This document shows positions 10,808 through 23,026 of a stretch of DNA of 64,000 nucleotides, piece by piece. Position 1 is the stretch's first letter; each line of letters opens with the position of its first letter. A program made the position numbers and the translations under genes. This DNA comes from Agapanthus africanus (lineage: Eukaryota > Streptophyta > Magnoliopsida > Asparagales > Amaryllidaceae): the NCBI GenBank assembly GCA_030015575.1, contig JASDDO010000008.1:81073965-81137964 (forward strand), given 5' to 3'. The notes below the pieces were generated by a model, which had not been told where the DNA came from, made no database searches, and was given only the letters and a program-made list of their open reading frames with translations.

Positions 10808-13800
10808 TGTAACACCCGAGTTCATTTATACCAATTCCAGTTCCCGTATTTACTTATCTGTGGTATTTTCTTGATTTAACGGGTTTTTGGGTGCGAATGG
10901 TAATTTTACTTTTTACATTGCATTCGACCCGACCCGCTTGCTTGAACCTGTTTGATTCATATTTATAAATTAACCTAACTTGTTACATAGACACGTGCAT
11001 CTCATGTTTACTGCATACTGGCATTTTATCTGGCATTGCATATTTTACCATATAACATTTTAGGTCATGTAGAATAATTTAAAATTGCATTTCATAACTT
11101 GCATAATACCCCTAACCCCGTGGTAGCATCCGCGCATCTTGTTATCGTCCCGTTCAGTGAAACGGACGTGTTTTGGATGGCTACGTGCATGTACGTGCAT
11201 CCGTTCTTGGGGGTATGCATTTTCGTTACCTGAGCATTTATTTTGAATTTTGAAGGTCGCACATATTTTTCGTATTTTAAATCTGAATTTTTAAACCCGA
11301 CCCGGGCGCGTTTTGAAATATTTTTGTATCCCTCCAAAATTCAATTTATTTAATTTTAAAATTTAGTTTAAATATTTTCATACGATTTCTTTAAAAAACT
11401 GAAACCTCTTATCTAAAATTTTAAATCTAAAAATCTTTTAAAATTTTAAATCTAATTTCCTAACAAACCAACAACCCCTTTCTCTCTCTCTCTCCTCTGC
11501 ATATATCTATTTATATATATATTTTATTTATTTAATTTTTCTTTCCTTATTTAATACACAACCTCTTCTTCTTACTTCTTCTTCTTTCTTCTTTCTTTTT
11601 TTTGATCTTGTTTCTTGATTCCGATGATCACCGCCGGAGCCGTGCTCATCGCTGAAGATTCGAGTGATCCAGTGAACGTACCTAATTTGCGTGATTAACC
11701 TCGTGTGTTGTTTGGAACCGTTCCGTGTACCGTGCGCGTGTCGCGACATTTCGCCGACGAAGGACGTTCCGTACACATCCGTTCTTGTTCCGTCTAGGCA
11801 AGTTTATCTTGCTACATGCTATATAATTCATTTTATACCTATTTAAATAAATACCATACCTATAGTTTAAATCTAGTACCCCATGTTTAATTTTATAATG
11901 TTTCGATGTTCCGTTTGCATCCGTTTATATCATTTTAAATCTAGATCATGAAAACTTATCTTGTGACAAACTAGTTTACATTATACTGCATCCATATCAT
12001 TTAAAATATATATCGTCGTAATATTTCTTATTATTATCTTTAATTAGTTTATAATCTGCATTTTTATAATGTTATACATTTGAAAATATTATAGTTTACG
12101 CATGAAACGTCATCGCAAAGCGGATACGACAAATCTGAATTTACTGTATACATTACCTTATAAAATTCATTATAAATCATAGAAAAATCATTAGTATACG
12201 TTCTTTAGTTCGTTGCGAAGCTAACTCAGATTACTATAACTCTATGAAATATTTACTTGCAAAATAAATTGTTTAAATAACGTAAAATGCAAATGATTAT
12301 GTCTCTAAACTGCTGTCCAGGGAAATTCCAGCAGCAAACTTTCAATTTCGAATATTCATAGCTTTTTGTAGGGACAACCTGAGATACTTATACATATAAA
12401 AATGAAAACCTTATTGAATTATCATTGTTTTGGTATAAGACACGTCCCTTTTGGAGAACGTTTGTTATTTTAAGCTATTTTACAAATCAGGGTGACGCTG
12501 AATTTCTGAACGGAACTTTCTTGTGCATGGTTAATCAATACCACTTTTATAGTTATTAATCGCTTTGAATATGCTATCCATACTAATATTATGATATCAT
12601 ATTTATATCACATATTGCTTATTTGTACATCCCACATTACCATTCTATAGTTTTATAACTTTTCGGATACCCGTTTGCATCCATCGCATTTAAGATACAT
12701 ATAATTGCATCCATAGATCACATTACTATATCATACTGTGATATTAACACTCCATGTTTAATAAATTGCATCCTAATTAATATTGGAACTATAAATGCAA
12801 CCCTAATCGATAACTGTGCATCCATATCCTTGAAATTATATCTATTTGCATACCATATCACATTATTCCATTTTACTGTTACATTAGTATCCCATACTTG
12901 ATCTTGTGCATCCTACATAGTCATGATGTAATCCCTGATAAATATTTGTGCATCCATGCTTGATTATTAATAACCATGATTATGCTAGCTGTTTATGAGC
13001 ACCCACATGCTATCTTTTACACCCTGACATGACTTGCTACACACATATTACTTGACCCGACATGGTACCGTACACTACTTGACCTGACCTGATGTACCAT
13101 GGCTTGACCTGTTACCTGATCTTGTGTCTAATGCCAACAAACCTGACATGTAGTCCTCACGGACCGTTCCTGTTGTCTATCCAGACAAATCTGCTCTTAC
13201 CTGATCCTGTGTTGGCATTAGTTCTTGATTACTGAATACCTGACTTGAACACATAACCTTGGGGGTATGGGGAAATCAAAAGTGTAAACAAAAAGGGTAT
13301 TACTTGATCCGTGGTCCCGGGGGGTAACGGGACAGAGCCATTCGTGACTCTTACATCTTGATCCGTGGTCCCGGGGGGTAACGGGACAGAGCCATTCGTG
13401 ACTCTTACATCTTGATCCGTGGTCCCGGGAGGTAACGGGACAGAACCACTCTTGGTTCATATATTCCTGATCCGTGGTCCCGGGGGTAACGGGACATATC
13501 CTTTGAGTTACATGGAGGATTACATTAATTGATTTCAAACAAACTTTAGAGTAGACAACCCAGTAGCACAGTTTAGATTGATCACTGCACGTCACATACA
13601 CTGATACACTTCACTGTTATACATCCCTATTGACTTGTTACTATTTATGATTCATGCCTGCATATCTCGTGTATCCTGTTCATTTATTATTTCTTGATGT
13701 TATGACGCGCTGACGTCTGGGTTTTGCATGGCCCAGATCCTCTAGCTTTGTTGCAGACTGATAAGGAGTTTTGCCGCTGTTAGATCGAGCGGTAGGGATC

Positions 13801-14041
13801 ATGTCGGTATCCAGTCTTACTTTCCAGGTGTTTATTTGATCTTTTGCTTCCGCATACTATAGCATTTCTTGACTCTTTTACTCTGGCTTATGGATATGTA
13901 CTAGATAGTTAGTTTACTTTCCTGTTCTTGATATCTCTACAGCCGTAATGTAACTGTGGAAGGATTTTTCCTAACCACAGGTAGCATGGTTGGCTATGTC
14001 ACGTGCCTATTTTAGCGTACTCTGGGAAGCGGGGCGTGACA
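10808..14041 (+). repeat. Element E 5' LTR
   Basis: LTR of 3234 bp, nearly identical to 17695-20888. A CT-rich tract followed by TATTTATATATATA near 11508-11522 is the likely core promoter. A 54-bp tandem repeat lies at 13303-13500. The open frames here are shadows. Confidence 0.92.
13303..13500 (+). repeat. 54-bp tandem repeat with GTCCCG hairpin (four units)
   Basis: Each unit contains GATCCGTGGTCCCGGGGGG followed by TAACGGGAC, so GTCCCG and CGGGAC can pair across a short G-rich loop. Units start at 13303, 13357, 13411 and about 13466. The 3' LTR holds three units (about 20203-20345). The LTR of element B has a diverged version on the minus strand (about 27125-27235) with the same pairing arms around a different loop. 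Confidence 0.8.
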
Positions 14042-14050
14042 TGGTTCTTT

Positions 14051-14063
14051 TGGTATCAGAGCC
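14051..14063 (+). other. Element E primer binding site
   Basis: TGGTATCAGAGCC begins nine bases after the LTR end. It is complementary to the initiator tRNA-Met 3' end, as usual for this chromovirus lineage. Confidence 0.85.
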
Positions 14064-14589
14064 ATAGGATATAGGTTAATCGGGTTGATTCTTTTGTAGT
14101 TGGGTATTGGACCCAATATACGAATCAGAATACTCGTGATTAGGAACATGTCCTGCCACCTTGATTATCGTGATTGTTGAATCATATCCTTCTCTTGATC
14201 CCTTGTTTGGGCGATATGCAAACCACTTTGCATTTCGACCTGAAATCTTTTGGTTCTCTATTGTTTCTCCCTGTTTCTTGATTCTGATACTAGGATTTGG
14301 GTGACTTGGGTGGAGTTATGTAATTGTACCTATGAACTGCAGCATGGTTACAATGCGGTACTTTATTTAAGTAACTTGGAGTCCTGGTCTTGTTTCACTT
14401 CCCTATTCCATGATCATTACATTACCTTATTTCTCTCGGTTTCATTGCTTACCGGTTATTGTTCCATCGCCAGCTTGACTCATGTTTACCGTGCTTAATC
14501 CTCTTCAGTATCTTGACTTCGGATAAAGTCATCTAGATATCTTGTTTTCCCCACATTAGGACTGTTCAATCCTAGTGCATTCCCTTGTT

Positions 14590-17500
14590 TGTTGTCGTCT
14601 TGGGAATGGATTTTCGCGGCACTTTCCATGCTCATATTGATTGTAAGGAAAGGAAAGTGATTTTCCAGATTCCTGGACATCCGGAGTTTGTTTTACTGGA
14701 GGAAACAGTTCCGTCGGGCCAGTCGAGTTTAGGGCTAGGCCGACGAATGATGATCTTTCGTTGATGGAAGTGATAAGGAAGAAACGTCGACTATATTTCG
14801 AGAGTTCATGGACGTGTTTGAAGACATATCAGGTTTACCACCGAGGCGAGACGTGGAGTTCGCACTTGAACTTGTTCCTGGTGCAGCGCCAATCTCAAAG
14901 GGCATATTACCCGAGGCACCAGTGGAGTTGAAAGAAGTCAGGAAGTAGGTTGCTGAATTATTTGAGAAGGGTTGGTTCGCCGCAGCAACTTAACTGGGGA
15001 GCTTCAGTTCTTCTAGTCAAGAAGAAAGATGGCACAAGGAGAATGTGCATCGATTATCGAGAATTAAACCGGGTGACTATTAAGAACAAGTACTCGATCC
15101 CTCGCATTGGCGAATTATTTGAGCAGCTTAGTAGCGCGAGGGTATTTTCGAAGCTAGATTTGCGATCCGGATATTATCAGGTCCGAGTGAAAGCAGAGGA
15201 TATTTGCAAGACGGCGTTCCGAACTCGGTATGGACATTACGAGTACTTAGTGATGCCCTTCGGAGTTACGAATGCACCAGCGATATTCATGGACTTGATG
15301 AACCGAATCTTTTCGCCATTCTTGGACCAGTTTATGGTGGTGTTCATTAAAGATATTCTGGTCTACTCGGGGAGTATTGAAGAGCATGCAACACACTTGA
15401 AGATCCCACTGCAGACATTGAGGCAAGAAAGATTGTGTGCAAAGGTGAGCAAGTGCGAGTTTTGGCTTGAAGACGTGAAGTTTTGGGGACATGTTGTAGC
15501 TGGAGTTGGAATCGCCGTTTACCCAAGAAGATTGCAGCCGTTCAACATTGGCCGATTCCGAACAGTGTAGCAGAGATCAGAAACTTTCTTGGACTTATCG
15601 GATATTACAGAAGGTTAGTAGAGAATTTTGCTCGTTTGGCTGAGCCTCTGACCAAGCTGACGTGCGTAAGCTTTTGAGGCGTTGGAGCAAGGTTGATAGC
15701 TGCTTTTGTTTTGACCGTACCAGACGGTTCCGGAGGATTGGTGATTCACAGCGACGCATCTGGGAAAGGTTTGGGATGTGTTTTGATACATCATGAGAAG
15801 GTTGTTGCTTACGCGTTGAGACAGTTGAAGACCCATGAGAAGAATTACCCAACTCATGACTTGGAGCTAGCAGCGGTGATTTTCGCTTTGAAAATTTGGA
15901 GACACTACTTATTGGGCGAAAGGGGCGAAGTTTTCACCGATCACAAAAGCCTAAAGTACGTGTTCATACAGAAGGAGCTTAATATGTGGCAGTGTAGATG
16001 GTTAGAGCTGATGGCTGACTACGATCTTGATCTTAAGTACCATCCGGGGAAGTTAATGTTGTGCCGGAAGCGCTTGGTCGGTTGCCAGAAATTCTGATGT
16101 TGACTGCACCAAGGGGACTTATTGAAGACTTTCGGAGATTCGAGTTGGAGATCGTGCTACCGCGTTCTTTGGGATAGATGATGCAACTGCAAGTACAGTC
16201 ATCGTTGATCGAGGATATTGAAACAGTGCAATTGCAGGACCAAAGATTGCAGAAGTTTCGAGAACAGGTTGAAGTTGGACTTCAAACGGACTAATTGATT
16301 CATGAAGATGGTTCGTTACGGTATGGCAGTCGTTTGTGTATGCCAGAGGAAAATATTCACGAAGAAGTTATGAAGGAGGTACACAGTTCAGCATATTCCG
16401 TACATCCAGGAGGCATAAAGATGTACCGTGATCTACGACAGTATTTCTGGTGGGAAGGCATGAAACGAGGGATGTCCTGCTTTGTAGCAAAGTGCTTGGT
16501 GTGTCAGCAAGTTAAGGTTGAACATCAACGGGTTGCTGGTTTATTGCAACCACTTCCGATTCCTCAGTGGAGGTGGGAACATATAACCATGGATTTCGTG
16601 ACGACTTTACCGCGGAGTCCAAAAGGCAACAATGCAGTTTGGGTGATTGTTGATCGATTGACCAAGGCGGCTCATTTCATACCATTTCGAGTTGGTCAAT
16701 CAACGGAAGCGTTGGCAGAACGATACATGTAGGAAATTGTGAAATTGCATGGAGTACCTGGGAGCATCGTGTCCGACCGTGACACCCGATTCTTATCGCG
16801 CTTCTGGAGGAGTTTACAGAAAAGTTTGGGGATTCGATTGAAGTTTAACACAGCGTATCATTCTCAAACTGATGGCCAGTCGGAGAACGATCCAAACTCT
16901 TGAAGACATGTTGAGAGCTGCATGTTGGGCTTCAAGGGTTCGTGGAAGGATCATCTACACTTAGTGGAGTATTCTTACAATGACAGTTTCCGGACGACTA
17001 TTAGGATGGCTCCATTCAAGGCTTTATATGGTCGCATGTGTCGTTCACCTGTTGTTGGGACGGTGTCGGTGAACGAAGATTGTTGGGACCAGATTTGATT
17101 GTAAAAACAGTTGAAAAAGTTATTACTATCCGGAATCTTATGAAAGCAGCACAAGACCGACAGAAGGAGTTGGGCAGATACGTCGAGAAGACCTCTAGAG
17201 TTCTCCGTGGGTGTTTTGGTATTCTTGAAGATATCACTGACTAGAGGGGTGATTCGTTTCGGAAGTCGAGGAAAACTTAGTTCTCGATTCGTTGGACCTT
17301 TTGAGATTTTGAGCGTGTTGGAGAAGTGGCATATCGTTTGGTGTTACTATAATCTTTGGAGAATGTTCATGACGTGTTTCATGTATCTCAACTTCGTAAA
17401 TATGTTCGAGATGAAACACATGTGTTGGATCATTCGGAGCAGACTGCACGAGAAGATTTAACCTTTGAGGAGCGACCGATGTCAATTGTGGATCGAAGAG

Positions 17501-17620
17501 AAAAGGTTCTTATGAACAAAGTTATCCCTCTTGTACTTGTTTCTTTGGGTGATCGCTCACATGGAGAACCAACTTGGGAACGAGAAGATGAAATCCGGTA
17601 GAAGTTTCCACATCTATTCT
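14590..17620 (+). pseudogene. Element E pol (RT, RNase H, integrase, chromodomain)
   Basis: The parts in order are: the protease-RT linker (about 14600-14860, with IDCKERKVIFQIPGHPEF-like wording); RT (about 14950-15640: [38 protein letters not shown], with the catalytic box in [10 protein letters not shown]-like form); RNase H (about 15690-16100, [10 protein letters not shown] and [10 protein letters not shown]); integrase (zinc-binding region from about 16295, core with ITMDFVTTLPRSPKGNN); and a C-terminal GPF/chromodomain-like tail ending EPTWEREDEIR near 17600. It is the same family as A and B pol. The copy is broken several times; treat as a fossil. Confidence 0.85.
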
Positions 17621-17694
17621 TGAAATTTCTTGTTTGTTTATCCTATCTTGTTCTTGGAATTTCGAGGACGAAATTCTTTTGTAGTTGGGTATAA

Positions 17695-20600
17695 TGTAAC
17701 ACCCGAGTTCATTTATACCAATTCCAGTTCCCGTATTTACTTATCTGTGGTATTTTCTTGATTTAACGGGTTTTTGGGTGCGAATGGTAATTTTACTTTT
17801 TACATTGCATTCGACCCGACCCGCTTGCTTGAACCTGTTTGATTCATATAGATTAACCTAACTTGTTACATAGACACGTGCATGTCATGTTAACTGCATA
17901 CTGACATTTTACCAGGCATTGCATATTTTACCATATAACATTTTAGGTCATGTAAAATAATTTAAAATTGCATTTCATATCTTGCATAATACCCCTAACC
18001 CCGTGGTAGCATCCGCGCATCTTGTTATCGTCCCGTTCAGTGAAACAAACGTGTTTTGGATGGCTACGTGCATGTACGTGCATCCGTTCTTGGGGTATGC
18101 ATTTTCGTTACCTGAGCATTCATTTTGAATTTTGAAGGTCGCACATATTTTTCGTATTTTAAATCTGAATTTTTAAACCCGACTCGGGCGCGTTTTGAAA
18201 TATTTTTGTATCCCTCCAAAATTCAATTTATTTAATTTTAAAATTTAGTTTAAATATTTTCATACGATTTCTTTAACAAACTGAAATCTCTTATCTAAAA
18301 TTTTAAATCTAAAAATCTTTTAAAATTTTAAATCTAATTTCCTAACAAACTAACAACCCCTTTCTCTCTCTCTCCCCCTCTGCATATATCTATTTATATA
18401 TATTTTTTATTTATTTAATTTTTCTTTCCTTATTTAATACACAACCTCTTCTTATTACTTCTTCTTCTTCTTTCTTCTTTCTTTTTCTTGATCTTGTTTC
18501 TTGATTCCGGTGATCACCGCCGGAGCCGTACTCGTCGCTGAAGATTCGAGTGATCCAGTGAACGTACCTAACTTGTGTGATCACCCTCGTGCGTTTTTTG
18601 GAACCGTTCCGTGTACCGTGTGCGCGTCGCGATATTTCGCAGACGAAAGACGTTCCGTACACATCCGTTCTTATTCCGTCTAGGCAAGTTTATCTTGCTA
18701 CATGCTATATAATTCATTTTATACCTATTTAAATAAATACCATACCTATAGTTTAAATATATTACCATATGTTTAATTTTATAACATTTCGATGTTCCGT
18801 TTGCATCCGTTTATATCATTTTAAATCTAGATCATGAAAACTTATCTTGTGACATACTAGTTTACATTATACTGCATCCATATCATTTAAAATATATATC
18901 GTCGTAATATTTCTTATTATTATCTTTAATTAGTTTATAATCTGCATTTTTATAATGTTATACATTTGAAAATATTATAGTTTACGCATGAAACGTCATC
19001 GCAAAGCGGATACGATAAATCTGAAATTTACTGTATACCTTACCTTATAAAATTCATTATAAATCATAGAAAAATCATTAGTATACGTTCTTTAGTTCGT
19101 TGCGAATTTAACTCAGAGTACTATAACTCTATGAAATATTTACTTGCAAACTAAATTGTTTAAATAACGTAAAATGCAAATGATCATGTCTCTAAACTGC
19201 TGTCCAGGGAAATTCCAGCAGCAAACTTTCAATTTCGAATATTCATAGCTTTTTGTAGGGACAACCTGAGATACTTATACTTATAAAAATAAAAACCTTA
19301 TTGAATTATCATTGTTTTGGTATAAGACACGTCCCTTTTGGAGAACGTTTGTTATTTTTAAACTATTTTACAAATCAGGGTGACGCTGAATTTCTGAACG
19401 GAACTTTCTTGTGCATGGTTAATCAATACCACTTTTATAGTTATTAATCGCTTTGAATATGCTATCCATACTAATATTATGATATCATATTTATATCACA
19501 TATTGCTTATTTGTACATCCCATATTACCATTCTATAGTTTTATAACTTTTCGGATACCCGTTTGCATCCATCGCATTTAAGATACATATAATTGCATCC
19601 ATAGATCACATTACTACATAATACTGTGATATTAACACTCCATATTTAATAAATTGCATCCTAATTAATATTGGAACTATAAATGCAACCCTAATCGATA
19701 ACTGTGCATCCATATCCTTGAAATTATATCTATTTGCATACCATATCACATTATTCCATTTTACTGTTACATTAGTATCCCATACTTGATCTTGTGCATC
19801 CTACATAGTCATGATGTAATCCCTGATAAATATTTGTGCATCCATGCTTGATTATTTATAACCATGATTATGCTATCTGTTTATGAGCACCCACATGCTA
19901 TCTTTTACACCCTGACATGACTTGCTACACACATATTACTTGACCCGACATGGTACCGTACACTACTTTACCTGACCTGATGTACCATGGCTTGACCTGT
20001 TACCTGATCTTGTGTCTAATGCCAACAAACCTGACATGTAGTCCTCACGGACCGTTCCTGTTGTCTATCCAGACAAATCTGCTCTTACCTGATCCTGTGT
20101 TGGCATTAGTTCTTGATTACTGAATACCTGACTTGAACACATAACCTTGGGGGTATGGGGAAATCAAAAGTGTAAACTAAAGTGTAACTAAAAAGGGTAT
20201 CACTTGATCCGTGGTCCCGGGGGGTAACGGGACAGAGCCATTCGTGACTCTTACATCTTGATCTGTGGTCCCGGGGGGTAACGGGACAGAACCACTCTTG
20301 GTTCATATATTCCTGATCCGTGGTCCCGGGGGGTAACGGAACATATCCTTTGAGTTACATGGAGGATTATATTAATTGATTTCAAACAAACTTTAGAGTA
20401 GACAACCCAGTAGCACAGTTTAGATTGATCACTGCACGTCACATACACTGATACACTTCACTGTTATACATCCCTGTTGACTTGTTACTATTTATGATTC
20501 ATGCCTGCATATCTCGTGTATCCTGTTCATTTATTATTGCTTGATGTTATGACGCGCTGACGTCTGGGTTTTGCATGGCCCAGATCCTCTAGCTTTGTTG

Positions 20601-20888
20601 CAGACTGATCAGGAGTTTTGCCGCTGTTAGATCGAGCGGTAGGGATCATGTCGGTATCCAGTCTTACTTTCCAGGTGTTTATTTGATCTTTTGCTTCCGC
20701 ATATTATAGCATTTCTTGACTCTTTTACTCTGGCTTATGGACATGTACTAGATAGTTAGTTTACTTTCCTGTTCTTGATATCTCTACAGCCGTAACGTGA
20801 CTGTGGAAGGATTTTTCCTAACCACAGGTAGCATGGTTAGCTATGTCACGTGCCTATTTTAGCGTACTCTGGGAAGCGGGGCGTGACA
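17695..20888 (+). repeat. Element E 3' LTR
   Basis: LTR of 3194 bp. It follows the word TTTCGAGGACGAAATT (about 17660-17675), also found before the LTR of element A (about 22341), marking both as the same lineage. It has one fewer 54-bp tandem unit than the 5' LTR, which explains most of the length difference. Confidence 0.92.
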
Positions 20889-22372
20889 GTCTTCGTTAGT
20901 ATATCGTATTAAAGATGCACATGCTGGGGACCCGCAATTGCAGAAGTTCCGTGGTTTTGTAGAGGCCCGTGAGAATGGATTTATTGATACATGAAGATGG
21001 TTCTTTAAGATTCGGCAGTCGACTATACGTGCCAAAGGGCGAGGTTCGAGAAGAAGTATTGAAGGAAGTGCACGGTTCAGCCTACTCAGTGCATCCGGGT
21101 GCCACCAAAATGTAAAAGGATGTTAAACAACACTTTTGGTGGAATGGTATGAAGAGAGAGATTGCCCGCTATGTGTCGAAATGCTTAGTGTGCCACCTGG
21201 TGAAGGTCGAACATCAGTGAGCGGCCAGTCTTTTGCAACCACTTCCCATTTCTCAGTGGAAGTGCGAACACATCACTATGGACTTCGTGACGGCTTTACC
21301 GCGGAGTCCTAAGGGCAATAACTCTATTTGGGTCATCGTTGACCGACTCACAAAGGCGGCCTATTTTCTACCTTTTCGAGTAAGACAATCTACAGAGACG
21401 TTGGCAGAGAAATATATGCAAGAGATCGTAAGGTTACATGGGGGTGCCTATTAGTATCGTATCATACAGAGACACAAGTTTCCTCTTATATTTTTGGAGA
21501 AGCTTGCAAGAGAGCTTGGGCACCCGTCTCAATTACAGTACGGCTTACTACCTTCAGACGGATGGACAGTCTGAGCGTATGATACAAATATTAGAAGACA
21601 TATTGAGGGCTTGCATGCTAGATTTCAAGGGATCGTAGGAGGATCACCTACACTTGGTGGAATTCTCTTATAATAACAGCTACCGAATGAGTATTCAGAT
21701 GGCCCCGTTCGAGGCACTTTATGGGCGTAAGTGTCGTTCCTCACTTTGCTGGGATGATGTGGGAGAGCGAAGATTGTTAGGACCAGAGCTCATAACCCAA
21801 ACGATTGATAAGGTTCAGTCAATCAGAAACCGTATTAAGGCAGCACAAGATCGTCAGAAGAGTTAGACAGATACTAGTCGAAGACCTCTTGAGTTTGGTG
21901 TAGGAGATCATATTTTCCTTAAGATTCGCCGACTCGAGGAGTGATTAGATTCGGTAGTCATGGGAAACTCAGTCCCCGATTTATCGGACCATTCGAGATT
22001 GTGGAGTGCGTTGGAGTAGTGTTATACAGATTGGCTTTACCATCCTCTTTAGCTGGTGTGCATGATGTATTCCATATATCTCAGTTACGCCGGTACGTTC
22101 GCGATGACAGTCATGTTCTCGATCACTCCGAATTAACCTTGAGCACTGATCTCTCGTATGAAGAGCAATCTACAGTTATTGTCGACCGTAGAGAGAAGGT
22201 GTTGAGGAACAAGATCATCCCTTTAGTTCTTGTATCTTAGGGCGGACGTTCACACGGAGAATCCACTTGGGAGCGTAAGGACGGGATTCGTCAAAAGTAA
22301 CCACATCTGTTTCCTTAATCTTTTAGTCCGTCCTTCTAATTTCGAGGACGAAATTCCTGTAAGGTGGGTAGG
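20889..22372 (+). mobile_element. Chromovirus A, integrase and 3' end
   Basis: Continuation of A after element E, beginning with the second copy of GTCTT. It holds the integrase zinc-binding region (about 20985-21230), the core (about 21233-21640, HITMDFVTALPRSPKGNNS), the C-terminal FIGPFEIVE block and a chromodomain-like end (VDRREKVLRNK, then a STWERK-type stretch near 22265). TTTCGAGGACGAAATT (about 22341) and GGTGGGTAGGA then lead into an LTR start, TATAACACCC, at 22373. It is a fossil with many breaks. Confidence 0.85.
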
Positions 22373-23026
22373 ATATAACACCCTAGTTTTGATACAGTAT
22401 TTCTAGTGTTATCGAAATATTATTTTTCATTAATAAATTTTTTCCTATCCTATCAACAATTATATCTCCTTAATACAATAAAATCTTTAGACTAATTTAT
22501 TGGTATTTTATTTAGTTTGCAAATATATTTTTGCTTAACATTAATTGCTATTGGTTGAACCATAAATATATGGTAGCACATTTTTGGTAGGAGAATAAGT
22601 AAAATCCATGTCAAATCTCTAAACACACACACACACATATATCCAAAATAAGAATAAAATCCTAACTCATCCCTTTCTTTCTCTCTCTCCAACCCAATAA
22701 ATATAAAATCAATTCCCCCACAGTTATCTCTCTAACTTTTTATACATATATATATAATATTTATCTTTGTGTGTTTAGAGATTTGACAGTGGTTTTACTT
22801 ATTCTCCTACCAGAAAATATGCTACCATATATTTATGGTTCAACCAACAGCAATTAATGTTAGGCAAAAATATATTTGCAAACTAAATAAAATACCAATA
22901 GATTAGTTTAAAGAGTTTATTGTATTAAGGAGATATAATCGTTGATAGGATAGGAAAAATTTTATTAATGAAAAATAATATTTCGATAACACTAGAAATA
23001 CTGTACCCAAATCAGGGTGTTATATA
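22373..23026. repeat. Large inverted repeat of two chromovirus LTR starts
   Basis: The left arm (22373-about 22638) starts TATAACACCCTAG. The right arm (about 22768-23026), read on the minus strand, starts TATAACACCCTGATTT. The arms match at roughly 94% over about 255 bp; the spacer of about 130 bp holds CA and CT runs. The left arm is the expected beginning of A's 3' LTR. The right arm is the same LTR start in opposite orientation, joined to the middle of B's integrase. A simple foldback insertion would have one parent on both sides; here the parents differ in element and strand, so a rearrangement junction is more likely. Confidence 0.8.

Larger units (their letters stand above)
10808..20888 (+). 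mobile_element. Chromovirus E (Tekay/Del-like), nested in A
   Basis: Element of 10,081 bp bounded by the direct repeat GTCTT (10803-10807 and 20889-20893), a perfect 5-bp target-site duplication that fixes both ends. The LTRs start TGTAACACCC and end CGTGACA, typical of the Tekay/Del lineage, and are over 3 kb. The interior (14042-17694) carries a protease-RT linker, RT, RNase H, integrase and a chromodomain-like tail; no gag is recognised. By eye the LTRs differ at 2-3% of sites, so it is relatively young. The element is broken several times and its interior is shorter than in autonomous relatives. Confidence 0.93.

Noticed and set aside
10808-14041. Host genes from the short frames within the E LTR
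   Set aside because: The same frames recur in the other LTR copy, lack domain words and lie in promoter/UTR sequence.
22373-23026. Simple foldback transposon
   Set aside because: The left flank belongs to A and the right flank to B on the other strand, so a single insertion does not explain it; kept as a rearrangement with this as the alternative.
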